From assembly GCF_004375085.3 (NCBI RefSeq), contig NZ_SNAQ03000001.1, forward strand, positions 248,001 through 312,000: a DNA stretch of 64,000 bases. The letters run 5' to 3'. The first letter of the stretch is position 1. Every line of letters begins with the position of its first letter. The DNA comes from Lewinella sp. W8 (lineage in GTDB: Bacteria > Bacteroidota > Bacteroidia > Chitinophagales > Saprospiraceae). This document shows positions 26,388 through 34,220 of the stretch, one piece after another. The notes under the pieces were generated by a model. It saw only the letters and a program-made list of their open reading frames with translations, did not search any database and had not been told where the DNA came from. The position numbers and the translations under genes are program-made.

Positions 26388-26942
26388 ATGACCGACCAGG
26401 AGTGTATTGACCGTGTACTGAGCGGAAACACCCGGGCCTTTGAACTGCTCGTCAACCGATACCAGTCGGGAGCCACCGGGGTGGCCATGGCGGTGCTGCG
26501 TGACCAGCACCTGGCCAAGGATGCCGTGCAGGAAGGCTTCCTGAAGGCCTACCTGTCGCTGGCCGATTTCCGCGGAGAGTCCGGCTTTGCCACCTGGCTG
26601 TACCGCATCGTCGTCAGGATCAGCCTGCGCCGACGGGAAAAGGAGCTGAAACGGATGCAGCGAAAAGGTAGCCTGGTCGGTAAGCAGGCAGTTTCGGCGA
26701 ACGTCGGAGAAGATCGTCTGGAACGGCAAGACCGGTATTCACTCATCGAATCGGTGCTGGGTTCGCTGTCCACGAACGAAGCCCTCGTGCTGCGGCTGCA
26801 CTACCTCGAAGAACTATCCGTGCGGGAAGTAGCGCGGGTGACGGATTTATCCGAATCCAACGTGAAAACCCTGCTGCACCGGGGGCGGAAAAAGGCCCAG
26901 CAGCACGTTATGGTGAAGAACGCTCAGGAAAACCTCAAGTAA
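26388..26942 (+). CDS. ECF-type RNA polymerase sigma factor
   Basis: A 184-residue extracytoplasmic-function sigma factor. Region 2 spans about residues 10-75 (NTRAFELLVNRYQSG, DAVQEGFLKAYLSL, FATWLYRIVVRI). Region 4 spans about 122-175 (SLSTNEALVLRLHYLEEL, SVREVARVTDLSESNVKTLL, HRGRKKAQQ). It directs polymerase to stress or envelope promoters. It sits between a DUF6249 protein (2-base gap) and a small two-helix membrane protein (4-base gap). The second membrane protein may act as its anti-sigma factor. Confidence 0.93.
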   Translation: MTDQECIDRVLSGNTRAFELLVNRYQSGATGVAMAVLRDQHLAKDAVQEGFLKAYLSLADFRGESGFATWLYRIVVRISLRRREKELKRMQRKGSLVGKQAVSANVGEDRLERQDRYSLIESVLGSLSTNEALVLRLHYLEELSVREVARVTDLSESNVKTLLHRGRKKAQQHVMVKNAQENLK

Positions 26943-26946
26943 TTCA

Positions 26947-27282
26947 ATGATGAAGGAACAGGAATTCAACAAGTGGATGAAGTCGGTTGAACCGGAGCAA
27001 CCCGATCCGGAGGTGACGGCTTCCATCATGGAGTCCATTTACCGAATGGAACAACAGCGGGCGCGTGCCCGACAGCACCGAAAGCATGCCCTGATCAGTG
27101 GAGGGATGCTCTTTGTGCTGCTGCTGTTAAGCATGTATTCCTCGACCAGAATGGATCGCTTCATCGCGGAACCCGGAATGGGTAGTGCCTACTTCCTGGG
27201 GGGGATATTGTTGCTGGTGCTGTACGTCCAATTTGAGGTCATGCAACGTGTTTTGGCCCGGCGCTTACGCGAAAACACCTAA
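26947..27282 (+). CDS. Small membrane protein, possible anti-sigma partner
   Basis: A 111-residue protein with a soluble N-terminal part of about 45 residues (NKWMKSVEPEQPDPEVTASI, then an Arg-rich helix), followed by two transmembrane helices near 48-65 and 76-93. Position directly after an ECF sigma gene and the cytosolic helical N-terminus followed by membrane segments match the layout of small anti-sigma proteins. No HxxxCxxC zinc motif is present, so it is not a ZAS-type anti-sigma factor. The assignment is from context only. Confidence 0.6.
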   Translation: MMKEQEFNKWMKSVEPEQPDPEVTASIMESIYRMEQQRARARQHRKHALISGGMLFVLLLLSMYSSTRMDRFIAEPGMGSAYFLGGILLLVLYVQFEVMQRVLARRLRENT

Positions 27283-27303
27283 TTTCCGGAAGAAACAGGC
27301 ATA

Positions 27304-27789
27304 ATGGACGAAACCTGGATGCGACGAACTTTTCAACTGGCGACCCTATCCGCGGAGGCCGGCTTCGACCCCTTCGGGGCCGTTTTGGTCCGGGAAGGTA
27401 GCCTGGTCGCGGAAACCCGGGATCGCTGCATCGATTATTCCGATCCCACCGCCCACGCCGAACTTGTGCTCATTAGCGAATTCTGCCGTCAGCGGCAGCT
27501 CATCAGTCTTGAAGGGTACACCCTCTACTGTAACGTGGAACCCTGTATCATGTGCAGTGGCGCCATCCACTGGGCCCGACTGGATCGGGTGGTCTTCGGG
27601 GTAGCACAATACCAGCTTCAGGGAGTAAGCGGTGGTAACCAGAAACCCAGTTGCCCGGAACTCATCAATCCGGGAAAGCAAAAAATTGTGGTCGATGGCC
27701 CCTTGCTGGATGCGGAAGGACTGGAAGTGCTTCACCGTTACCCCTTCCGGTCAAAGAAGGACCGGCACAAAAAATTCTGGGATACCTGA
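27304..27789 (+). CDS. Nucleoside/nucleobase deaminase (CDA superfamily)
   Basis: A 161-residue zinc deaminase. The catalytic motif HAE is at 51-53 and the zinc Cys pair PCIMC at 80-84, with DPFGAVLV near 22. Length and motifs fit the TadA/guanine deaminase branch (hydrolytic deamination of adenosine in tRNA, or of guanine or cytosine). The C-terminal segment CPELINPGKQKIVVDGPLLD and FWDT tail resemble guanine-deaminase type proteins more than TadA, but this is not decisive. It starts 21 bases after the small membrane protein, so it could be read through from the sigma module. Confidence 0.88.
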   Translation: MDETWMRRTFQLATLSAEAGFDPFGAVLVREGSLVAETRDRCIDYSDPTAHAELVLISEFCRQRQLISLEGYTLYCNVEPCIMCSGAIHWARLDRVVFGVAQYQLQGVSGGNQKPSCPELINPGKQKIVVDGPLLDAEGLEVLHRYPFRSKKDRHKKFWDT

Positions 27790-27814
27790 CGCACGGCTCC
27801 TTCGACGATCCCCT

Positions 27815-27837
27815 GGCACCTGCACCCCGTTGCCCAA
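27815..27837 (+). repeat. Dispersed element copy C
   Basis: GGCACCTGCACCCCGTTGCC followed by CAA. It lies 26 bases after the deaminase stop and 116 bases before the rlmD promoter box. Confidence 0.6.
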
Positions 27838-27952
27838 ACACAAGCAACTGCCCTTAGCAAAAGGTGGAGCCCGGTGCTTCGGGGCCTTTGGTCGCGTCAC
27901 GCAAAAAAGGTTTCGGGTATTCTCTTGCGGGGTAAACTCCCCGCCCGCTTCG

Positions 27953-27960
27953 TACCTTTG
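27953..27960 (+). promoter_or_regulatory. -7 promoter box of rlmD
   Basis: TACCTTTG, exact TAnnTTTG, giving a leader of about 25 bases before the ATG at 27992. The nearest TTG (27925) is 25 bases upstream, wider than ideal. Confidence 0.5.
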
Positions 27961-27991
27961 CGGCTCATTTTACACCAGATATTTGTCCCCC

Positions 27992-29410
27992 ATGGCCCGC
28001 AGACGCCGCAACCGCTTTCCGGAACGCATTGACCAGGTTACCATTACGGGACTGGCCGACAAAGGATTTTGTGTGGGGAAGACCCCCGACGGTCAGGTGG
28101 TCTTTGTGGAGAAGGTCGTACCGGGAGACGTGGTGGACGTTCGCCCCTTCAAGAAGAAGAAAAAAGTGCTCTTCGCCGCTCCGCTGGCGTTTCACCAGCG
28201 GTCGGAGGACCGGGTCGAAGCCTTCTGCGAGCATTTTGGCGTTTGCGGTGGCTGCAAGTGGCAGGAATTCAGTTACGCCGGCCAACTGCGGGAAAAGGAC
28301 CGGATTGTACGCGACGCGCTGACCAGGATTGGCAAAGTGGAAGTTGGGGAGTGGGAACCCATTCTGGGCTCCGAGAAGACCTCCTTTTACCGAAACAAAC
28401 TCGAATTCGGGGTGGCCAACCGCCGGTGGCTGACCCAGGAGGAAGTGGGCACCGAGATCACCAACGAGGTGCCCGTCATTGGGTTCCACAAGGCGGGCGC
28501 TTACGATAAACTCATTCAGATTGAACGCTGCCACCTGCAGCACGGACCGAGCAATGAACTGCGCAACGGCATCCGTGAACTGGCGGTGAAGATGGAGGTG
28601 GAGTTCTTCGACATGCGGGAGCGGACCGGCTTGTTCCGGCAATTCATGATTCGGACGACCACCACCGGGCAGTGTATGCTCGTGCTGGCGTTCTTTGAGG
28701 ATCGGCAGGACGACATCCAGGCATTTCTCACCGCCGTAATGGAGCAATTTGGCGAGCAGATCACGAGCCTCTACTACTGTATCAACCCCAAGGTCAACGA
28801 ATACATGATGGACCTGGAGATGGTGCACTTCGCGGGTAGTAAGGCCATTGAAGAGCGCCTCGGCCACGTCCGCTTCAACATCGGACCCAAGAGTTTCTTC
28901 CAGACCAACACCCGGCAGGGCGAACGACTCTACGAAATCACCGCAGACTTTGCGGGGCTGACGGGGGAGGAGAACGTTTATGATCTCTACACCGGCATTG
29001 GTTCCATCGGTCTCTTCCTGGCCAGGGATTGTCGGCAGGTGGTCGGCATCGAAGAAATCGCTGCGGCGATCGAGGACGCCAAGGTGAATGCTACCCTCAA
29101 CGGCATTGACAATGCCACTTTTTATGCCGGGCAGGTACGCAATATCCTGACCGATGAATTTGCCCAGCGCCACGGCAAACCCGACGTGTTGATTACCGAT
29201 CCGCCGCGGGCGGGGATGCACCCGAAGGTTGTCGAGATGCTGCTGGAGCTGGCCGCGCCGGTCATCGTTTACGTGAGTTGTAACCCCGCCACCCAGGCGC
29301 GGGATCTGGCGATGATGGCCGAAAAATACCGGGTGGTTCGGGCCCGGGCGGTGGATATGTTCCCCCAGACCAGTCACGTGGAGAGTGTGGTCCGGCTGGA
29401 ACTGAAATAA
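27992..29410 (+). CDS. rlmD: 23S rRNA uracil-5-methyltransferase RlmD
   Basis: A 472-residue SAM-dependent enzyme forming 5-methyluridine in 23S rRNA (RlmD/RumA type). It has an N-terminal TRAM-like OB domain (VTITGLADKGFCVGKTPDGQ). Iron-sulfur ligands are in CEHFGVCGGCKW near 78 and Cys of ERCHLQHG near 178. The SAM motif is LYTGIGSIGLFLA near 332, then TDPPRAGMHPKVV near 403 and the catalytic Cys in VYVSCNPATQ. The start MARRRRNRF at 27992 is chosen because the promoter box is just upstream. An open frame extends further back through the deaminase end but lacks family similarity. Confidence 0.93.
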   Translation: MARRRRNRFPERIDQVTITGLADKGFCVGKTPDGQVVFVEKVVPGDVVDVRPFKKKKKVLFAAPLAFHQRSEDRVEAFCEHFGVCGGCKWQEFSYAGQLREKDRIVRDALTRIGKVEVGEWEPILGSEKTSFYRNKLEFGVANRRWLTQEEVGTEITNEVPVIGFHKAGAYDKLIQIERCHLQHGPSNELRNGIRELAVKMEVEFFDMRERTGLFRQFMIRTTTTGQCMLVLAFFEDRQDDIQAFLTAVMEQFGEQITSLYYCINPKVNEYMMDLEMVHFAGSKAIEERLGHVRFNIGPKSFFQTNTRQGERLYEITADFAGLTGEENVYDLYTGIGSIGLFLARDCRQVVGIEEIAAAIEDAKVNATLNGIDNATFYAGQVRNILTDEFAQRHGKPDVLITDPPRAGMHPKVVEMLLELAAPVIVYVSCNPATQARDLAMMAEKYRVVRARAVDMFPQTSHVESVVRLELK

Positions 29411-29413
29411 GAA

Positions 29414-29443
29414 TGGTCGACGTTCCCGAAGAAACGTCGACCA
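29414..29443. terminator. Bidirectional hairpin between rlmD and rhodopsin
   Basis: Eleven-bp perfect stem TGGTCGACGTT / AACGTCGACCA with an eight-base loop, followed by GGTTTTG on plus. It separates the convergent genes ending at 29410 and 29497. Confidence 0.75.
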
Positions 29444-29496
29444 GGTTTTGTCGGGCGCTATGAACTCCCGATTCGGGCGCGCAATCCCGAATATTC

Positions 29497-30255
29497 TTAA
29501 GATTCTGAACCTACGGAATAGTCCGGCGTGCTGGTTTTGGACACGGCCAGGGCATAGATGACCAGACCGAAGCCAATCTTGTTAATGGCATCGCCGATGT
29601 TGTAGAACAGATCGAGGGTTTCGGCGGCCAGTACGCCGTCGAGCCATCCACCGGGGATCGTCATGTAACCGATGGGGTAAATGGCCCAGCCGGCAAACAC
29701 GAACCATCCGAGCGCCTTCATGGCTCCCTGTAGCTTGGGGTCGTTACTGTTGCCGGCAAGTTTGCTGGCGGAGCCAAACCATACTTCGTAGAGGATGCCT
29801 ACGTAACCGATGGTGGAGATGAAACCCCAGAGTACGGACTGCTCACGGAAAACGGTTTCCCCCAGGTAGCCGGCAACCAGCATCAGCAGGGAGTAGGCGA
29901 TCATCTTCCAGAGCAGTGACTGGGTAGCCCCAAAGGCCCGTAGGATGAGGAAGAATTCTACGCACATCAGGGGAACCGTCAGGATCCAGTCGATGTAGCG
30001 GAACTCCGTGGGAGAGGTGCCCGTGGTAGCCCAGAAGTCGCGCATGTAGAAGTAGTGCACGGCAGCAATGAAGGTAATCAGGCCGGCAATCAGCATACTG
30101 TCCCGCCATTTACCTTCAACCTGGGTAGTCTGGAAAAAGAAGAAGACCGTAGCGGCCATCATGGCCATGGATCCGATGAAGAACGTGAACCCTACGTAGT
30201 CGCCGGATTGAATCTGGGCGCCCAGGAAATGGGGCATAGTGGAAAGAAAATCCAT
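29497..30255 (-). CDS. Proton-pumping microbial rhodopsin
   Basis: A 252-residue seven-helix light-driven pump. Helix C has the DTE proton-pump triad: Asp89, Thr93 and Glu100 in RYIDWILTVPLMCVEF, with His67 as the counter-ion partner (HYFYMR) and Arg86. Retinal binds Lys226 in GDAINKIGFG. The spectral tuning position (105 in proteorhodopsin) is Met97, as in green-absorbing Bacteroidota forms. Gly144 in LWGFISTIG aligns with Gly156 of xanthorhodopsin, the fenestration residue that lets a carotenoid antenna bind, where green proteorhodopsin has Phe. It starts 32 bases after blh, so the two form an operon. A hairpin follows. Confidence 0.95.
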   Translation of the reverse strand: MDFLSTMPHFLGAQIQSGDYVGFTFFIGSMAMMAATVFFFFQTTQVEGKWRDSMLIAGLITFIAAVHYFYMRDFWATTGTSPTEFRYIDWILTVPLMCVEFFLILRAFGATQSLLWKMIAYSLLMLVAGYLGETVFREQSVLWGFISTIGYVGILYEVWFGSASKLAGNSNDPKLQGAMKALGWFVFAGWAIYPIGYMTIPGGWLDGVLAAETLDLFYNIGDAINKIGFGLVIYALAVSKTSTPDYSVGSES

Positions 30256-30287
30256 GATCTGGAATGTTTAGTGAAAGATTGAGTAGT

Positions 30288-31322
30288 TCAGCGGCCAGTA
30301 TTTGTCGTCTGGGCTGATCCGAAAAGTTGTTTGGTGGACCGCCTCCGGGCGGTCCCTTTAGCTGGTTTAGCGGTGGGTAGCCATACCCCGTACAGTTGCT
30401 CGACGAGGAGCATGTGCGGCAGGGTCAGCAGAGAAATGAACATGAATACTCCTCCGATAATCCCCGGCTGCAGGGCGGCCTCGGGACCGGGACCAAACCA
30501 CACGATCAGGCAAAACATCAGGGCGCCCAGTACGACCACGGCGATTTCCCAGAACAGCTGGCGTCGATGATCGTAGGAAAGCTTTTTCTGGAAGTAGTAT
30601 AGTTGGTCCTTGGCGGAACTCAGGGAGTGCCAGAAAACGAAATAAATGGTGAAACCCAGCAGGAGGCCATTAGTGAAGAACATGGCCATTAATAGGCCAT
30701 AACTCAATAGTTCCTGACCGGCGCGGGGGGCATTCATTTCTCCGCGCAGCCAGACGGCGATGATCATCACGACATTCATCGCCCCCAGCAATCCGATGAG
30801 GCTCAGACTCGTAGTTTCGGACAGCCCTTCCATCGTTCCCTTGGTCATGCCACCAACGATGGCGGCAGCTTCTTCACTGTGTAAGAGGATGGGCGTGAGC
30901 AGCACGCCGGCCCCCCAGAGCAAATAGTGGGATTTTTCGACCCAGAAATTTTGGTGCCGGAGATTGATCCAGTTGGATTGACCAAAATGATAAATGGCCA
31001 TTACCATAAAAATGCCAAAAGCCAACCATGGAACCAGGAGCCAGATCAGGGCGTAGAGGCCAATAATCGCAAAATACAGACCGAAAAAGTGCCTTCCCTT
31101 CAGGGCCGACACCTCGTCTTCCATGGCCAGAAACAGACCGTGGTCGGTGGCTCCATGGGGTAGTCCCAGGACCAGCATCAATCCCAAAACGAGGTAGGGC
31201 TCCCAGGAAGACAGGAAGGCTGGAGCCAGCAGCCCCAACAACGTGAAAATTCCCGTTAGCACCAACACCAGGCGGGGGACGCCTGCGGGTGTTTTATGGT
31301 TTGATTGGCAGGTAGATTCCAA
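30288..31322 (-). CDS. blh: Brp/Blh family beta-carotene 15,15'-dioxygenase
   Basis: A 344-residue membrane enzyme with about nine to ten hydrophobic helices that splits beta-carotene into two retinals. Iron-ligand histidines are visible in GLPHGATDHGLFL near 55, AIYHFGQSNW near 103 and FWHSLSSAKDQL near 227. It is directly upstream of the rhodopsin gene, so the operon makes both chromophore and opsin. No carotenoid synthesis genes (crtE, crtB, crtI, crtY) lie in this window and they must be elsewhere. About 200 bases of AT-rich DNA upstream contain no exact promoter box on this strand. Confidence 0.93.
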   Translation of the reverse strand: MESTCQSNHKTPAGVPRLVLVLTGIFTLLGLLAPAFLSSWEPYLVLGLMLVLGLPHGATDHGLFLAMEDEVSALKGRHFFGLYFAIIGLYALIWLLVPWLAFGIFMVMAIYHFGQSNWINLRHQNFWVEKSHYLLWGAGVLLTPILLHSEEAAAIVGGMTKGTMEGLSETTSLSLIGLLGAMNVVMIIAVWLRGEMNAPRAGQELLSYGLLMAMFFTNGLLLGFTIYFVFWHSLSSAKDQLYYFQKKLSYDHRRQLFWEIAVVVLGALMFCLIVWFGPGPEAALQPGIIGGVFMFISLLTLPHMLLVEQLYGVWLPTAKPAKGTARRRSTKQLFGSAQTTNTGR

Positions 31323-31498
31323 AGGTCTGTAAGATTATTGTTCGCAATTGGCAAAGAGTTTCCTCTCCGCCAGTTGGCAGATAATTTTGTACAGTCCGCG
31401 AAAGGTGGAATAAAGTTTGTTTTGAAAACCCGGTAGATGCTTTTAATTCTACTCAGGCTATCAAACTACCGATTTCTCCTTTGGTTCAGGGGAAAGCG

Positions 31499-31526
31499 AA
31501 AATTTTCAGAAAATTTTGAAAATTTT
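31499..31526. other. Three phased AAAATTTT tracts
   Basis: AAAATTTT occurs at 31499-31506, 31510-31517 and 31519-31526, spaced 11 and 9 bases, overlapping the recO stop codon and lying about 180 bases before the blh start. Phased A-tracts of this kind bend DNA. Confidence 0.75.
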
Positions 31527-32250
31527 ATTTCATCACTTCCCGAAGGATGTCCAGGCTATTGATTTCGCGCATGCCCTCAACGTGAAACTGGTAGTATTGC
31601 ACCAGGTCCTGCAGCAAACCAACCCGCTCTTCCCGGGAGGATTTTATCTCGTCAAGGGATTCTTTGGGCGTGTGTAAAATGTTGGACATCAGGGCAGAGC
31701 GCTTCTCATCCAGGTAGTGGGTGTGGCCGGGGAACCCCGCGATAAACTGCCCCTCCTTGAGGTCAAAAAGGGGGTGCTCCTGATCATGAATGCCCGAGGG
31801 TAAAAACCCCAGGTGAGCAGAGAGTTCCAGTAAGAAATGGAGGTGCAGGTGGGCGATTTGCCCTTCCGTTTGGTCCAGAAAACGAAAATTGTCGAATAAA
31901 AAGTTGAACAAAATAGGGTTTTCGGCCTCTTCCCGGATCGCATTGCGGGCGACTTCCAGCATAAACAATCCCAGGGTACCCCGCATGACGTCAAAGGGGA
32001 TTCGGGTGTAGACCAGGGCGGGCTTAACTTCCTTTAGGCGGTGCAAATCTTTCCCGCCACGTTCGTAGGCCACGAGGTCCACCAGGTTCATGGGTTGAAC
32101 CAGGCTGGCCGGCGTGCGGCTCCGGGCCTTACGGACGCCGCTGACGATGTACTTCCGGATGCCTTTTTCTTCCGTATAGACCTCCAGGATAAGGCTGGAG
32201 TCTCCGTACTTGATGGTCCGGAAAATGAGGCCACGGGTTTTGATCAGCAT
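31525..32250 (-). CDS. recO: DNA repair protein RecO
   Basis: A 241-residue recombination mediator that loads RecA with RecR onto SSB-coated DNA. The N-terminal OB fold starts MLIKTRGLIFRTIKYGDSSL, followed by KGIRKYIVSGVRKARS and the helical C-terminal domain. The start is set at ATG 32250. Upstream in-frame codons exist, but they encode a Pro-rich stretch that overlaps the end of the oxidoreductase gene. RecO zinc-finger cysteines are absent, as in many Bacteroidota. It begins 37 bases after the oxidoreductase stop. Phased A-tracts overlap its stop codon. Confidence 0.9.
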   Translation of the reverse strand: MLIKTRGLIFRTIKYGDSSLILEVYTEEKGIRKYIVSGVRKARSRTPASLVQPMNLVDLVAYERGGKDLHRLKEVKPALVYTRIPFDVMRGTLGLFMLEVARNAIREEAENPILFNFLFDNFRFLDQTEGQIAHLHLHFLLELSAHLGFLPSGIHDQEHPLFDLKEGQFIAGFPGHTHYLDEKRSALMSNILHTPKESLDEIKSSREERVGLLQDLVQYYQFHVEGMREINSLDILREVMK

Positions 32251-32287
32251 ACCGGGAGAACGAATGAAGCGAAGTTTGGGTTCCGGT

Positions 32288-33628
32288 TTATGCGTGCCAG
32301 GGATGGGAGTATCCGCTCCGGTAGGGGCGGGCCAGCCGGGCGGTTGCCTCGGGGTCATTGATCACCTTACCGCTAATCGGATCGTAGGCCAGGGGGCGCC
32401 CCAGTTCCTGGGAAAGGTTGGCCAGAATACAGCTGGCCGTGGATATATGACCTTCCTCAATGGTCGCCGCCGGTAGGCGGCCCTCGTCGATGGCCCGGAG
32501 AAAATCGCGCAGGTGCGCCCGGGTAGCCGAAGCGACGTGCAGCTCGATACCTTGTTCTTCCAGGTCTTCGGGATATTTTTCCTTTTCGTAGAGGGCCTCG
32601 TAGGTAATGGTCTGCCCGTCTCTCGCATTTGGGATGAAGGATACTTTTTGGGTATCTCCCTTCAGCGTGCCTTCACTACCGTAGATCATGAAGGCCCAGG
32701 GCCATTCGGGGTCTGCCGGCGTGCCCCAGGTACGGTGTTGCCAGACACACTGCAGGTGGGGGTATTCAAAAATGGCGGTCTGGGTGTCCGTGGTCGTGGC
32801 GTCGGCCTCGGTTTGTACGATGATTCCTCCCGTGCTGCTGACGCGGCTTGGCCAGCCCAGCCCCAGCATCCACCGGGCAGCGTCAAACATGTGCACGCAC
32901 ATGTCCCCCACAATGCCGTTGCCGTATTCCTGAAAGGCGCGCCACCGGCGGTGGGGGATCCCCCGGAAGGGGAGCAGCGGGGCGGGACCCGTCCAGGTTT
33001 CGTAATCAAAATGGTCCGGTATCTCGGTAACCGGCCGGCGGGCCGTATCGCGCATCTTGTAGTAACAACACAGGTCCACGTGGCTGATTTTTCCCAGCCG
33101 ACCACTATCCACAAACTCCCGCTTTGCCCGGACCAGGTGTGGGGTATTGCGTCGCTGGAGCCCGACCTGAATTACTCCGCCATACTTCTTTGCGGCGGCC
33201 ACCAGTGCCTGTCCCTCCCTTACGTCTACCGAAATCGGCTTTTGCAGATAAAGGTTAGCTCCCGCGGCCAGGGCATCGATGGCGTGCAGGGCGTGCCAGT
33301 GGTCGGGCGTATCAATCAGCACAATTTCCGGCTGTTCCTTGCGCAGCAACTCCCGGTGGTTGGCGTAGAGCCGGGGGCGTTGTCCGGGATGGCGGGTTCG
33401 GATCAGGCGATCGGCTGCCGCCAGTACTTTCTGGTCCACGTCACAAAGACCGACCACCTCGGCTTCCGTTACTTGCAACAGACGTAGTAAATCCATTTTT
33501 CCGTACCAACCCGTACCGATCAGGGCTACCCGATAATTTTGCAGGGGGCGTGGCCGCAGGTGCCGGGTAATGACGGAGGGAGCAAAGAATAAGGCGGGGC
33601 TGGTAGCCAGGAACTCACGACGGTGCAT
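32288..33628 (-). CDS. Gfo/Idh/MocA family oxidoreductase with Tat signal
   Basis: A 446-residue NAD(P)-dependent oxidoreductase. The start is ATG 33628, giving a twin-arginine type leader MHRREFLATSPALFF. Further upstream codons are Arg-rich and not family-like. The Rossmann motif is VALIGTGWYGKMDLLRLL near 37, followed by LIDTPDHWHALHAIDALAAG and LYLQKPISVDVREGQ, where the usual EKP appears as QKP. The C-terminal domain (ANLSQELGRPLAYDP) is that of periplasmic sugar dehydrogenases. These enzymes act on sugars or inositols. It is divergent from the DUF3052 gene and precedes recO. Confidence 0.88.
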   Translation of the reverse strand: MHRREFLATSPALFFAPSVITRHLRPRPLQNYRVALIGTGWYGKMDLLRLLQVTEAEVVGLCDVDQKVLAAADRLIRTRHPGQRPRLYANHRELLRKEQPEIVLIDTPDHWHALHAIDALAAGANLYLQKPISVDVREGQALVAAAKKYGGVIQVGLQRRNTPHLVRAKREFVDSGRLGKISHVDLCCYYKMRDTARRPVTEIPDHFDYETWTGPAPLLPFRGIPHRRWRAFQEYGNGIVGDMCVHMFDAARWMLGLGWPSRVSSTGGIIVQTEADATTTDTQTAIFEYPHLQCVWQHRTWGTPADPEWPWAFMIYGSEGTLKGDTQKVSFIPNARDGQTITYEALYEKEKYPEDLEEQGIELHVASATRAHLRDFLRAIDEGRLPAATIEEGHISTASCILANLSQELGRPLAYDPISGKVINDPEATARLARPYRSGYSHPWHA

Positions 33629-33760
33629 CAAATCAGGATTTGGGTTGGCTAAGGTAATGAACCGGAAAAGTCCGGCGAAACGCCGGTAATATGGTAAATT
33701 TAGCGGCGAACGCACCCGTTTGCGTTTCGCATCTTTTCTCCCGTAACCGCCTCTGCCGTT

Positions 33761-34183
33761 ATGCCTGGTCCACCACCCGCCGGCTATTCCGGTACTCCCC
33801 TGGCCCGCAAGCTTGGCCTTAAGCCTGCAACCCGTTGCCTGCTCCGAAACGCCCCGGAGCATTACGCCGACCTCTTTGCCGACTGGCCGGAAAACGTCGA
33901 AGTACTCACCCGGGCCGACGACGGATCAGTAGATTTTATCCACCTTTTCGCAACCGATCAGGAGGCCCTGCGCGAACAATTCGCTGCGCTGAAGCCCCTG
34001 CTGCGAAAAGACGGAATGCTCTGGGTCAGCTGGCCCAAGGGCAGCTCTTCACTCCACACTAATCTGAAGCGGGAACCGGTACGGGAGATCGGTCTGAACG
34101 CGGGATTGGTGGACGTCAAGGTCTGTGCCGTGGACGCGGATTGGAGCGCGCTCAAGTTTGTCTATCGGAAGAAAGATCGATAA
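33761..34183 (+). CDS. DUF3052 family protein
   Basis: A 140-residue cytoplasmic protein. The N-terminal AGYSGTPLARKLGLKPATR is the typical start of DUF3052 proteins, and the centre shows the Rossmann-like segment VDFIHLFATDQEALREQFA with LRKDGMLWVSWPKGSSS. The family is widespread, is fused to or placed near methyltransferases in some genomes, and has no demonstrated activity. It is divergent from the oxidoreductase gene. The next plus-strand gene begins 37 bases after its stop. Confidence 0.8.
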   Translation: MPGPPPAGYSGTPLARKLGLKPATRCLLRNAPEHYADLFADWPENVEVLTRADDGSVDFIHLFATDQEALREQFAALKPLLRKDGMLWVSWPKGSSSLHTNLKREPVREIGLNAGLVDVKVCAVDADWSALKFVYRKKDR

Positions 34184-34220
34184 TTCGCTACATTTCTGGG
34201 AATCTCATACCCAAACGATT

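Noticed and set aside
27632-27991. N-terminal extension of rlmD overlapping the deaminase gene
   Set aside because: No similarity to the family and it includes the promoter box at 27953.
31382-31389. Plus-strand TAATTTTG box near the blh leader
   Set aside because: No -33 element at the right distance and no plus-strand gene downstream; it would only give antisense RNA against recO.
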